A stretch of DNA of 44,369 nucleotides from an uncultured Myxococcales bacterium. GTDB taxonomy: Bacteria; Myxococcota_A; UBA9042. The translations under genes and the position numbers were made by a program. A model generated the notes under the pieces. It saw only the letters and a program-made list of their open reading frames with translations. It was not told the origin of the DNA and did no database searches. This document shows, piece by piece, positions 13,435-22,682 of the stretch. Positions within the stretch are counted from its first letter, which is position 1; the number at the start of each line of letters is the position of its first letter. The DNA is taken from positions 1-44,369 of the forward strand of contig CAIYWC010000024.1 in NCBI GenBank assembly GCA_903929795.1, given 5' to 3'.

Positions 13435-14454
13435 TTACGCGCGCTCCAGGTAGATGTCGAACTCGGCAGCCAGCGCCGCGTCGGTGTCGTTGGCCAGCGC
13501 CACGATGGAGCCGGCGGCGAACGGACCGAACGCAGCGCCATCGGGCGAGAACTGCTCAGCGCCGTCCACCACGCGCAGCTCGGCGTGGGTGTAGAAGATG
13601 CCGTCCGCACGCGCGCCCAGCTCCGGGTCGGTGTCCGACACCAGCCGCACGGTATTGGCCGCCGCCGCCGTCAGCCGCACGGCCGGCACCCACGCGCGGC
13701 AGTTGGCGGGTACGCGGTAAGCGGCGTTGAACATCTGCACGGTGCCCGCGCTGATGAGTCCGTAGATTTGGCCGCCGCCCAAGGCTTGCACGGCCATGTC
13801 GCCCGCTGCCGCCTTGCCGCTGCCAGCTACCACCACAATCATCGACCGCACGAACGCAACCTGGTCGGAGTCGGTCTGGACCGGCGTGGTGCCGCTCAGC
13901 TTGACGACCTGCACCAGCGGGCGGCCGTCGCCGTTCTGACACAGCAGCAGCACCGTCTGCGCGCCGGTGCCGCCGGCGATTCCCGCGACAAACGCCGTCG
14001 CTGTGACCACCGCGATTGCGGCATCGCCACCGCTCGACGCGTCGGTGAACGTGAAGTCAGCGCCCGGCCGCGTCACCAGCACAGAATGTGAATCGCCGGG
14101 GTCCACTTCCGCGGTGTAGCCGCCGCTCGCGGACGCCGCCAGCGCGGCAGCTGCCACCGCCAGCGAATCACCATCGGTGGCCTCGTAGCTCAGCAAGGTG
14201 GACCCATCGGACGCGCCGTAGGTGACGCCGGTGGCGGGCGTGCCGCTCAGCGTCAACCGCTGGACCTTGGAAACTTCAGGCACTTCCGCCTGGTCATCGG
14301 CCGACGACGACGCGACCTGCACGCGAGCTGGCGCGGGCGGCGGTGTCCACGACCCCATGCCCGGCCAGATGACGCCGGTGCTGCCGGAGCGACGACCGCG
14401 CACCGTCACGCACTCTGCCGAGATCAACTGCCCGTTCCGATAAAAGCGACGCAT
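13435..14454 (-). CDS. Phage virion protein, probably tail tip or fibre
   Basis: A 339-residue protein rich in Ala, Gly, Thr and Val with repeated strand-turn patterns, as in fibre or tip proteins. The N-terminus (MRRFYRNGQLISAECVTV) is basic. It follows the tail genes and precedes lysis, where receptor-binding proteins often lie. There is no clear domain. ATG 14454 has GGAGGT nearby. Confidence 0.5.
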   Translation of the reverse strand: MRRFYRNGQLISAECVTVRGRRSGSTGVIWPGMGSWTPPPAPARVQVASSSADDQAEVPEVSKVQRLTLSGTPATGVTYGASDGSTLLSYEATDGDSLAVAAAALAASASGGYTAEVDPGDSHSVLVTRPGADFTFTDASSGGDAAIAVVTATAFVAGIAGGTGAQTVLLLCQNGDGRPLVQVVKLSGTTPVQTDSDQVAFVRSMIVVVAGSGKAAAGDMAVQALGGGQIYGLISAGTVQMFNAAYRVPANCRAWVPAVRLTAAAANTVRLVSDTDPELGARADGIFYTHAELRVVDGAEQFSPDGAAFGPFAAGSIVALANDTDAALAAEFDIYLERA

Positions 14455-14557
14455 GGGGAACCTCCGCCGCCAATCATCCGGCGTGGCTCAAAAAACCGGC
14501 AAGATGCAGCGGCGCGCCGTTGCCAAAACCGCAAGCGGCAGCCACCGATTGCGCGCC

Positions 14558-15157
14558 TCAGATGGTTTCAAGATTCACAGGACGCCGCCAGAACTGGACG
14601 CAGACTCCGCCCATCTGGCCGAACTCGTAGACCAGCGGCGCACTGCCCGTTGCCGCCACCACAGGTAGCGCCCGGTCGATGGCGGTCAGCGGCAGCGGCG
14701 AGATGGTCTCCGCCGTGCCCACCACGCTCGCCGTCGGCGCGCAGCTCACCGTCTGGCCAAATCCTTCCGAGCCGGAGCACGGCGACGCCTGCGTGGAGAT
14801 GTTCGCGCCGGTCAGGCCTTCCACGGCGTTCGCGCTGGTGTGCTTCTGCTGGCTGTAGTCGCCACCGGGCGTCCAGCCGGTCTCAAACGGCGACGACCAG
14901 CGCGTGACCCAGCAGCGCGTGTGCGTCACGCCCGGCGGCACGATGACGCTGGCGCGCCGTACCGGTGCGCCGGAGAGGTTGCTGTCGTACATGTGGCCGC
15001 ACGCGCCGTACAGGCCAAAGCCAACCGCCATGCCAACGCTGTCCGCCGCCAGCAGAAGCGCGATGCTAGCCAGCGGCGTCGGGTCCAGGTTGGTGATGCC
15101 GGTGGCAGGGTCGGGCGCGCCGCCTTGGCCCCACGATTTGACAGGTGGCAGTCGCAT
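14558..15157 (-). CDS. Phage tail-region structural protein
   Basis: A 199-residue protein without a recognised domain. It has several Cys residues and Gly/Ser/Thr-rich beta-type sequence. The start ATG 15157 overlaps the stop of the upstream gene as TGATG; an alternative GTG at 15172 is less likely. It is probably part of the tail tip because it is coupled to that series. Confidence 0.5.
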   Translation of the reverse strand: MRLPPVKSWGQGGAPDPATGITNLDPTPLASIALLLAADSVGMAVGFGLYGACGHMYDSNLSGAPVRRASVIVPPGVTHTRCWVTRWSSPFETGWTPGGDYSQQKHTSANAVEGLTGANISTQASPCSGSEGFGQTVSCAPTASVVGTAETISPLPLTAIDRALPVVAATGSAPLVYEFGQMGGVCVQFWRRPVNLETI

Positions 15158-16194
15158 CAGTCCCCCGGACACCAGTGAAGCACCACCGCACGCAGCGTGA
15201 GCGTCTGCGTCGAGATGTTGCGGACGTACACTTCCAGGTCCACGCCGGCGTCTACCGTGCCGTCAACGGTCGCTGCCAAGTGGCCGGTCACGATGTGGCC
15301 GGTCGCGTCCAGGTCAACGTGCGGCGGCGTGGTCGTGTATTTCAAGGGCTTGGCCACCAGCCGCACGCGCTTGGATGTCGCGCCGCTGGACACGTCCGCC
15401 AAGACGGCCGCACGCAGCAGCACCGTGCCCTGCTGGTACGGCAGGCCCACGCGCGCCTTGCCCACCAGCGCCCATTGGTCGCCGGTGTTCGCGTTGTCGA
15501 ACGGCGTGGCATACATCGCGCCGCCGAATTGGGTGTCGGCCTGCACCCAGCTCGCCACCATCTGCTGGCGGTCGCGCAGCACGGCGATGCTGTTGCGCCA
15601 GCAGCGGTCGAGCATCTCCGTATGCACCGGCCCGCTGGTCACGCCGAGCAGCGCGTCATCGGCCGGCCAGAAGCCGCTCGGCATTTGTGCCGCCGTACCG
15701 ATCGGCGCGCTCGCCGGGTCCGGGTCCGGGTAGACGAGGATGCTGGACACGAGGAACGGCCCGGTCGGCGGCGTGTAGGTGAAGCGCAGACGGTCACAGC
15801 CGGAAGGTGCGGGCAAAATCACATGATGATCACAGGAGTTGTAGACGCCACTCGCGAGCGTCACGCTGCCGGAATACAGGCTCGTCCACGTCGGCGGCTC
15901 GCCGATGCCGCTCTCCACGGTGACCGGCACGCTGGCGGCGAAGCTGCCGAGCAGCCAGTGCGTGCACGCATAGCGGATGGCATCCGCGCTCGGCACCACC
16001 GGCACGGTGAATGAGATGGCGCGGTTCTGCGTCTGCCTGACGATGGGGAACACCGACACCAGCGGTGGGCGGTGCACGCAGTAGCAGGCATTGGCGTTGT
16101 GCAACGCCGTCTGCAGCGGCTCCGCCGACATCGGCGGGGTCAGCAGCTCTTGCTCCGTGCTGACCGTCAAGTTCGTCCCGATGACCACTGCCAC
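15157..16194 (-). CDS. Phage tail-region structural protein
   Basis: A 345-residue protein with beta-rich composition. The middle contains FTYTPPTGPFLVSSILVYPD and the C-terminus VDLEVYVRNISTQTLTLRAVVLHW, both typical of jelly-roll-like virion proteins. It starts with GTG at 16194, directly after the stop of the large hub gene. Likely a tip or decoration protein; no family is recognised. Confidence 0.5.
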   Translation of the reverse strand: MAVVIGTNLTVSTEQELLTPPMSAEPLQTALHNANACYCVHRPPLVSVFPIVRQTQNRAISFTVPVVPSADAIRYACTHWLLGSFAASVPVTVESGIGEPPTWTSLYSGSVTLASGVYNSCDHHVILPAPSGCDRLRFTYTPPTGPFLVSSILVYPDPDPASAPIGTAAQMPSGFWPADDALLGVTSGPVHTEMLDRCWRNSIAVLRDRQQMVASWVQADTQFGGAMYATPFDNANTGDQWALVGKARVGLPYQQGTVLLRAAVLADVSSGATSKRVRLVAKPLKYTTTPPHVDLDATGHIVTGHLAATVDGTVDAGVDLEVYVRNISTQTLTLRAVVLHWCPGD

Positions 16195-16196
16195 GA

Positions 16197-18821
16197 CTAC
16201 CCCCAGATGCTCCCGTCGTCCACGTGCGCGAAGCCCTTCTGATAGTCGCCCGCCGTCGCGTTTTCAGGCAACGTCAGCCAGCTCGCCGACGACAAAGTTG
16301 CCCCGCCGCTTGCGGTCAGTCCGCTCAGCTGGCAGTCGGTGCCGGTGTCGGTCACCGTCGTCACGGCGAACCCGCCGCCGCCGGCTTCGTTGCCAAGGCC
16401 CGCCTCGTAGTGCCGGAGCCGCAGCGTGCCTTGCTTCGCGAGCGTCGTGGAGAAGTGCTTGTAGAACCGCTGCTCTACCGTAATCGTCGTGGGCGCGCCA
16501 GCGGGGCCGGTGAAGCTCGTGACGGTCGCGGATGGGCACAGGCCCTCCTTGGTCAGCTGGCCGTCGATGAGGATGGTGGCGACGATCGCGCCGTCCAGGA
16601 GCCGCCGGGGATTGCCGAGCACGCGGCCCACGCCGGTGTAGCCAGGCGTCCCGGTAGACCATTGCCAGACTGCGAAGTGGGTCAGCTTCAGGTGCACCAG
16701 GTCTCCGGGCTGGAAGTCCAGCCACGGCACCAGATGAAGCTCGATGACCTGCTCGGTCTGGCCAGCTGCGAGCCGCGCCCACGCCCACTGCGTGAGCATC
16801 TGCACCGGCAGGATACCGGACAGCGGCACGGTGTAGTCCACCGACAGCTTGCCCTGCAGCGCCATCGCCGACAGGTCTTGCACCATGACCACGGACGGCG
16901 CATTGCCGGCGGGGACGGTAACCGTGCAGGTGTTGGGCACGTCGCGCGCCTTGATGGACGCCACCGGCTCCTGCTGCGTCGTCAGCAGGTGTTCGTCGCG
17001 GATTTCCACGTCCCACGCGCTGCCGCCCGGCTCGGTCGATACCAGTCCGATGCGCTGCAGGCGTTGGCCGGTGCCGTCGTCGCCGCGCAGCATCACGCCG
17101 AGCTGCGCCAGCGCCAGCAGGCCGGTGTAGACATCCTCCACGGACTGGCCGCTGACATCGACGTTGACCGCCAGCGACGCGAGGTCGCCCTTGGCGACGG
17201 CAGCGAAGCTCGCCGCGTCCACAGCGCTCAGCTCACCCGACACGCCGGCATCCAGAGCATAGCCGTCGCCAGCCGCAAGCAGGTCCATCGCACCCATCGC
17301 GCCGCCGGTGCCGCTGGATTCCAGCATCTTGAGCAGCACGTCCATCGCCTTGCCGGGGACTGTGGAGCCGATGCGCACGGTGGCATCCGGAGAGACCGAG
17401 GCGATGACCGGCTTGGTCATCTGCGCATCGCTGTAGAGGTAGGAGAAGTAGGCCACGTTGGTGTCGAACATCACAAACTTGTAATAGATGTTGGGGCTTC
17501 CATCGACGAGCAGGGTGCCGGGCTGCGGCAGAAGACTAGTCGGCAGGTCCAGCGCGACAGCCAAACCGCTATGCGCGACCAGTATCTGCTGGTCGTCGTT
17601 GGCGACGCCCACCATGTGCTGACCGTTGGAATAGAAAATGGAAATCGAGCATGGGCCGACTGGCGCGCACGGGACGTTGCAGATCGGCTTGGTCAGATTC
17701 GCGGCACCGAACGCAAGGCCGATGGTCACGAGGTTGTACAGCGGCACGGAGCTGGTCTTGAAGCCAAGCAGCCAGACCCACGCAGCCTTGTAGACGAATT
17801 CGCCGAACCCCTCCTGATACGGCTTGCCGGCGTCGGTTTGGTATACGGTCCAGTCGCCGAGAATTGCCGAGCACGAATGACCGTTACCGGTGAGGTCTGG
17901 CGCGAGCGGAACAGCGTCACCCCATGCCTTTTGAATCTTCGCCTGCTGCTCTGCGGGGGTCATCAGCGTGCCATCTGGAATCCCGTCATACGGCGCGATC
18001 TGCACCATGAACTCCCACAGCTTGGTCGTGTCGGGGTTCCAGCAGGTGACGTGCACCGCCAGCGTCTCGGCAGCCGTCACCGGGTAGCGCGCAACCGTGT
18101 CCACGACCCGGCCGGTCACCGCGTCCGCCAGCTTCACTGCCAGCTTGCGATCCAGCGCTTGCGCGGTGATCTGCCAGATGCCGCCTTGGCGCTCTGGCCC
18201 TTGGTCGATGGTGCCGCGCCAGATTTCGTCGGCCTCGTCCGCGAGTGTTGCGCCGGTCATCGCGCCCGATGGCGTCAGCGGCGTGGCGTACAGGCGCACC
18301 TGCCGCCCGCGCCACCACCGCGGCAGGTTGCTCGCCACCGCGCCCATCGATCCCAAGGCGACGGTGCGCGCGTGCGTGCCAGCCGTGCCGCGCGTGCAGC
18401 CGGTCAGCCGCGGATCGCCGCCGCTGGTGGCCGTGCCGCTGTATTCGATGCGCTCCAGGCCAACCCAAGCAGCGCCGCTGCCCGGCCAGCCGGTGAGGTT
18501 GGTCAGGTGCAGCGTCGTGTCAGTCGCCAGAAAATCCTTTGTCAGAGCCGAGCTGGCCGACGCGCGCCGCACCCACGTCCGGATCGCCGCCGTATCGAGC
18601 AGCTGCACTGTCAGCGGGAAGCCAGCGCCAATGCCCTTCTCGCGGTCGATGAGCTGGCCAACCTCGCTCGAATGGTCGATGACCAGGCTGGCGTCCTGCG
18701 TCGTGAAGCCGTCCGGCAGCGTCAGCGCCGTGCCGCGCTCAATCCACACGACCGGAATGCCCTCGATCGTCATCCAATAGCAGACGCCCCAGCCAAACTC
18801 AGTAGGTGCCCAAACGCTCAT
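16197..18821 (-). CDS. Large tail protein, probable tail hub / tip
   Basis: At 874 residues this is the largest protein of the prophage. It begins MSVWAPTEFGWGVCYWMTIEGIPVVWIERG and continues with long beta-rich stretches. A C-terminal domain includes VPLSGILPVQMLTQWAWARLAAGQ and DFQPGDLVHLKL, which recalls hub proteins of siphophages that close the tail. It lies after the tape measure and two smaller tail genes, the usual hub position. The start overlaps the previous stop as ATGA. Function is by position and size. Confidence 0.55.
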   Translation of the reverse strand: MSVWAPTEFGWGVCYWMTIEGIPVVWIERGTALTLPDGFTTQDASLVIDHSSEVGQLIDREKGIGAGFPLTVQLLDTAAIRTWVRRASASSALTKDFLATDTTLHLTNLTGWPGSGAAWVGLERIEYSGTATSGGDPRLTGCTRGTAGTHARTVALGSMGAVASNLPRWWRGRQVRLYATPLTPSGAMTGATLADEADEIWRGTIDQGPERQGGIWQITAQALDRKLAVKLADAVTGRVVDTVARYPVTAAETLAVHVTCWNPDTTKLWEFMVQIAPYDGIPDGTLMTPAEQQAKIQKAWGDAVPLAPDLTGNGHSCSAILGDWTVYQTDAGKPYQEGFGEFVYKAAWVWLLGFKTSSVPLYNLVTIGLAFGAANLTKPICNVPCAPVGPCSISIFYSNGQHMVGVANDDQQILVAHSGLAVALDLPTSLLPQPGTLLVDGSPNIYYKFVMFDTNVAYFSYLYSDAQMTKPVIASVSPDATVRIGSTVPGKAMDVLLKMLESSGTGGAMGAMDLLAAGDGYALDAGVSGELSAVDAASFAAVAKGDLASLAVNVDVSGQSVEDVYTGLLALAQLGVMLRGDDGTGQRLQRIGLVSTEPGGSAWDVEIRDEHLLTTQQEPVASIKARDVPNTCTVTVPAGNAPSVVMVQDLSAMALQGKLSVDYTVPLSGILPVQMLTQWAWARLAAGQTEQVIELHLVPWLDFQPGDLVHLKLTHFAVWQWSTGTPGYTGVGRVLGNPRRLLDGAIVATILIDGQLTKEGLCPSATVTSFTGPAGAPTTITVEQRFYKHFSTTLAKQGTLRLRHYEAGLGNEAGGGGFAVTTVTDTGTDCQLSGLTASGGATLSSASWLTLPENATAGDYQKGFAHVDDGSIWG

Positions 18822-19531
18822 GTGGTCCTCGGAATGGCCAGCTCGATTGTCATGGCGTCAAAGCTCTCGTCGTCGTCCAGCCGATCCCACGCCGGCTGGT
18901 TGATGACCGCGCCTTCCAGATACCCGTCCAGGTTGGTGGCGGACTGCGCGGCCGTGTCGGTCGTCAGGTACACCCGCACGCGGCCCTGCAGGAGCCAGCA
19001 CCAGTCATCGGGCTGCTTGTCGCGGCGGCTGAGCAGCGTCAGCCGCGCCACGCTGTGGTTGCCGAACGCGCTGGCGAACGCCCGGCCAAGGCGGACTTGG
19101 GTCATGTCCACACGCGCCGCATCTTCTGGCGGGTCGGAGTCCACGCCGATGAGGTCACAGCGCCCGCGCGGCACCGCCGTGCCCGTGTGCGAGGTCAGAA
19201 AGCCGTAGGTGGCATTCGGGTCAAAGCCGAGCCAGCGCGCCAGCTCTGCGTCCAGCCCGGCCCACACGGGGCGAAAGTGGATGCCGTTGGTGGTGGCGAT
19301 GGTCACGCGCCGCGCGGTGGCATCATAGGTCACGGCGTAGACGCCGGCGGGCGTGAGCGAAAAGAGCATCGCCTGCCACGACACGAGCGCATCGCGAAAC
19401 ACCAGCGGTCCGGACAGGCGACACGCCGTCGTCAGTGGCGATGTCGGCTGCTCTTCCACGACCAGTGTGTTGACCGCGCGGAACTTCGCCGTGCCGTCCG
19501 AGAACGCAAACCCTTCAATGCAGCCCGCCAT
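18818..19531 (-). CDS. Minor tail protein, distal-tail region
   Basis: A 237-residue protein following the tape measure by one gene. It has beta-type sequence such as RVRVYLTTDTAAQSATNLDGYLEGAVI and ends DESFDAMTIELAIPRTT. Small proteins between tape measure and hub are commonly distal-tail or connector proteins. It is coupled to the hub gene by an ATGA overlap. No family is recognised. Confidence 0.5.
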   Translation of the reverse strand: MAGCIEGFAFSDGTAKFRAVNTLVVEEQPTSPLTTACRLSGPLVFRDALVSWQAMLFSLTPAGVYAVTYDATARRVTIATTNGIHFRPVWAGLDAELARWLGFDPNATYGFLTSHTGTAVPRGRCDLIGVDSDPPEDAARVDMTQVRLGRAFASAFGNHSVARLTLLSRRDKQPDDWCWLLQGRVRVYLTTDTAAQSATNLDGYLEGAVINQPAWDRLDDDESFDAMTIELAIPRTT

Positions 19532-19533
19532 CT

Positions 19534-20253
19534 TTACACCGCATCGCCAGCGAAATCCGCCGTCACGTTGTACAGCCCGGCCGGAGCCGCCGCCGTTGCC
19601 ACCTTACCCACAGCCACCCGCCGCCAGCGTGCGGAGAAATCGGGGTCGCCGTCCACATACTGCTCGGATGCGCCGATGGCGACGGTGCTCAGCCGCAGCC
19701 AGCCGCGCCGCGGGTGACTGGATGCCGCGAGCTCGACCTGCAGGCGCGCCACATCCAGCGCGTGGCACGTGGTCTTGCTGCGCCACGCCGGAGCCGCCAG
19801 CGCCGACACACCGGGTCGGATGCTGCCCGCGCCGCTGCCATCGCCCGCGCCCCGTAACCACCGCTGGCCAGCGCCCAGCGGCACGCGACCGCTCGTACCG
19901 GGGCACCACGTGCCGTCCGCAGGCGTCGTGGCCTGCACGACCACGCCGGTGTGTGTCGCCAGCCCCAGCAGCGCCGTGGTGGTGCCGGCCGCCGTGAAGA
20001 TGAAGCTGCCAGACACGTCGTGCAGCGCCAGCAGCGCGCCACGCGTCGCCTTGTCGTTCGTCCACGACCAGACGAACCCGGCGGTGCCGTACCAGGAGCG
20101 GCCGGCGTCGTTGCACCAGGCCACCAGCGCGTTCATCGCCGACACCGCATCGGCGACAGTTGCCGGCGGTGTCCATACCTCCGCGACGGGCGTACCGACC
20201 TTGACCGATGCCATCATCCCAGCCCAGTTGCTCCGTGTCTCCAGCGCCAGCAT
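19534..20253 (-). CDS. Minor tail protein directly after the tape measure
   Basis: A 239-residue protein. Trp and Ala are frequent (VAWCNDAGRSWYGTAGFVWSW). ATG 20253 overlaps the tape measure stop as TGATG, which fixes the start. Position suggests a distal-tail (Dit-like) protein that links the tail tube to the tip. Evidence is positional. Confidence 0.5.
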   Translation of the reverse strand: MLALETRSNWAGMMASVKVGTPVAEVWTPPATVADAVSAMNALVAWCNDAGRSWYGTAGFVWSWTNDKATRGALLALHDVSGSFIFTAAGTTTALLGLATHTGVVVQATTPADGTWCPGTSGRVPLGAGQRWLRGAGDGSGAGSIRPGVSALAAPAWRSKTTCHALDVARLQVELAASSHPRRGWLRLSTVAIGASEQYVDGDPDFSARWRRVAVGKVATAAAPAGLYNVTADFAGDAV

Positions 20254-22682
20254 CAGGCCCCCGTTCCGGTGCCCACGCCGGTGCCGTTGAGCGATTGCAT
20301 CGTGCCCGCCATTTCCTTGGCCACCTTCTGCGGCGTGCCGATGACGAAACCGCGGCCCATGAATACGTTGTAGGTATGGCCGCCGCCGGTACCGCTGGAC
20401 GGGCCGGAGCCGCCGGAGCTGCTGCCAGACGATCCGCCGCCAGATGGCGCGGCGCTCGCGGTTGTGCCGGTGCCAGCCGCCACGCCGTACAGCGCCGCTG
20501 CCGCGCCGTGCGCGATGCCGCCGGGGATGTTGCCAGTGGCGAAGCTGGCGATGGACGCCGCCGCCTCCACAAGCGCCATCACAGCCGCCTTCTCGCGCTC
20601 GTTGTCGATGAACGCGCCGGCCACCGCGCCCGCTGCCGCAATCGCGTCCGGAGCGGCAGCACCCAGCCCGTGCCAGTCCTTGCCGATCTTCTGAACGCCG
20701 GCAGACACCGCCTCCAGCGCATGCCCCAGCTTGCCACCGGTGCCGCCGCCCGCCGTCAGCATCTCCATCGGACCGCGCAGCGCGTCCAGTGATGCCATCC
20801 ACGCCGCCTTGGACCGTTCGCTGGTCTGCTGGCTGAGCTTCTGGATTTTGCCGTTGTAGTCCTCGTGCGCGCCGCTCAACTCGGCAAGCCGCTGCAGCTC
20901 CAGATTCTTGCGGTCTTCGTCGGACAGCGAGCGGTCATGAAGCGCCTTGTCGATCTCGCGGTTGGCCTTGGTCACCACCTGCTGGTAGTCGGCCCACGCC
21001 TGGCGCGACTCAACCAGGTCGGCCTGCTCATCTTCGCCGCGCGAGCGAAGCACCGCCGCCAGCGCCGCCTCGCGCCGCTGCGCGGACGCCAGCACGGCTT
21101 CTTGCGAACGCGCCGCGATGTCGCGCGAGCGGTTGGCGTCGTCCTCGTCCACCTTGCGGCGCTTCTGCACGGCTTCCGCATGGATCGCGGTGATTTCGTC
21201 CTCGCGGCCACGCTTGGTGTTGGCGGCGCGGCGCGATCGCTCCACTTCCGCCTTCTCACCTGCTGCGATGACGGCGTACTGTGCATCGCGCGATCCGCCG
21301 GTGCCAGCGGCGTCGTCCGCCTGCGCCTTCAACAACCGCTGGTGCGCGGCCAGCTCCGCCTCGTGCGCGGCGCGGCCCTTGTCGCGGCGCGCCTTCAGCT
21401 CGTCACCGGCCTCCTTGCCAACCGCCAGCTCCTTGCCCGCGAGGTCGGCCGTCTCGGTCGTGAGCTTGGCAATCTCGCGGCGGTATTCCACCTCGGTCAC
21501 CAGGCCAGCGAGGTTGTTGGCTTCCAGCTCGTTCTTGCGGCGGGCGACATCGGCCTCGCGCAACTGGATGGTGTACATCCGTATCCGCCGCGCTTCCTTC
21601 TTGTCGAGCAGCACGCCGCCCTGCGCCTCGATGGCGCCGATTTCCGCTGCGGCCAGTGAATCGCGCTGCGCGCGGCCAGCTGCGAGAATTCCCGCCAACT
21701 TCTGCTTTTCGACGATCGCCGACAACTCGTTGGACTCGGCCACCGCCGCGTCCACCAGGCGCGCCTGCACGTCGGCCTGCGCGCGCAGATCGCCAAGCTG
21801 GGTGCGCAGTTCCGCCGAGCCAGCGACGCGCGTGTGAGCCAGCAGCTCTTCCTTCTCGGCGATTTGCTCCAGCGTGGCCTGACGCAGCCGGTCCTGCGTC
21901 AGCGCATCATCGCCGAGCTTCTTGGCTTGCGCCGCCTGGTCGTTGGCCTGCTTGGCGGTCTCGACCGCGCTCTGCGACAAGCCGATGCGCGTGGACACCG
22001 TTGCCGCGTCGCTGCTGGACTTCGCCAACCGCCCGAACTCTTTCTCAAACTCGCGCAGCCCTTCCGGGCCTTTCTTGATGGCTTCGGCGAACTTCACCAT
22101 CGCCTCTGCACCTTCCTTGCCCAGATGCTCGGCGTGCTCCTTGACCAGCGCCATCAGGTTTTCGGTCGGCTGCATCTCCAGCGGCAGCTCGGCCAGCGCC
22201 GCCTGCAGCTTGATTGCCTCCGCCGCCGTCACGCCCATCCCATCGGCGAGCCGCTTGGTGTCGGTGTTGCCCAGCAGCTCAACCGCCGCCTGCGCCTCGT
22301 CCGCACGCTTCTTGAACAGGTACGTCGCCGCGCCCACGACCGTGATACCCACGCCGATGAGCCCGATGGGGCCGGGCAGGGCGCGCAGAATCTTGCTGAT
22401 GCCGCCGAACTCTTCCGCCACCACCTTCAGCGGCTCCGGCAGCGCGCCGGCCATCTCGCGCAAGCCCATCAGCCCGCGCTCCACGTCGTGCGTGGCGTGC
22501 CGGCCTTCGGTGCCGAATTCGCTCACACGGTCGCGCAGCGAGCCAAAAACGCCATGCGTCTTCTCACCTTCCGGACCAAGCCCGCCGATGCCATCGTGGA
22601 CTTCCTTGACGGCCTTGGCGGCGTTACCCTCGCCCTGCATGCTGATGATGGTTTCAACGCGCGCTGATGCGAATCCGCTCAT
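20253..22682 (-). CDS. Tail tape measure protein
   Basis: An 809-residue protein. A hydrophobic segment (GPIGLIGVGITVVGAATYLF) lies near residues 105-124. A long charged helical region rich in Ala, Glu, Lys and Arg (about 130-640) follows. A second hydrophobic part and a Gly/Ser-rich linker come before the C-terminus NVFMGRGFVIGTPQKVAKEM. This is the typical tape measure build. At about 0.15 nm per residue it predicts a tail near 120 nm. It follows the chaperone frame with an ATGA overlap. No peptidase domain is seen. Confidence 0.8.
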   Translation of the reverse strand: MSGFASARVETIISMQGEGNAAKAVKEVHDGIGGLGPEGEKTHGVFGSLRDRVSEFGTEGRHATHDVERGLMGLREMAGALPEPLKVVAEEFGGISKILRALPGPIGLIGVGITVVGAATYLFKKRADEAQAAVELLGNTDTKRLADGMGVTAAEAIKLQAALAELPLEMQPTENLMALVKEHAEHLGKEGAEAMVKFAEAIKKGPEGLREFEKEFGRLAKSSSDAATVSTRIGLSQSAVETAKQANDQAAQAKKLGDDALTQDRLRQATLEQIAEKEELLAHTRVAGSAELRTQLGDLRAQADVQARLVDAAVAESNELSAIVEKQKLAGILAAGRAQRDSLAAAEIGAIEAQGGVLLDKKEARRIRMYTIQLREADVARRKNELEANNLAGLVTEVEYRREIAKLTTETADLAGKELAVGKEAGDELKARRDKGRAAHEAELAAHQRLLKAQADDAAGTGGSRDAQYAVIAAGEKAEVERSRRAANTKRGREDEITAIHAEAVQKRRKVDEDDANRSRDIAARSQEAVLASAQRREAALAAVLRSRGEDEQADLVESRQAWADYQQVVTKANREIDKALHDRSLSDEDRKNLELQRLAELSGAHEDYNGKIQKLSQQTSERSKAAWMASLDALRGPMEMLTAGGGTGGKLGHALEAVSAGVQKIGKDWHGLGAAAPDAIAAAGAVAGAFIDNEREKAAVMALVEAAASIASFATGNIPGGIAHGAAAALYGVAAGTGTTASAAPSGGGSSGSSSGGSGPSSGTGGGHTYNVFMGRGFVIGTPQKVAKEMAGTMQSLNGTGVGTGTGA

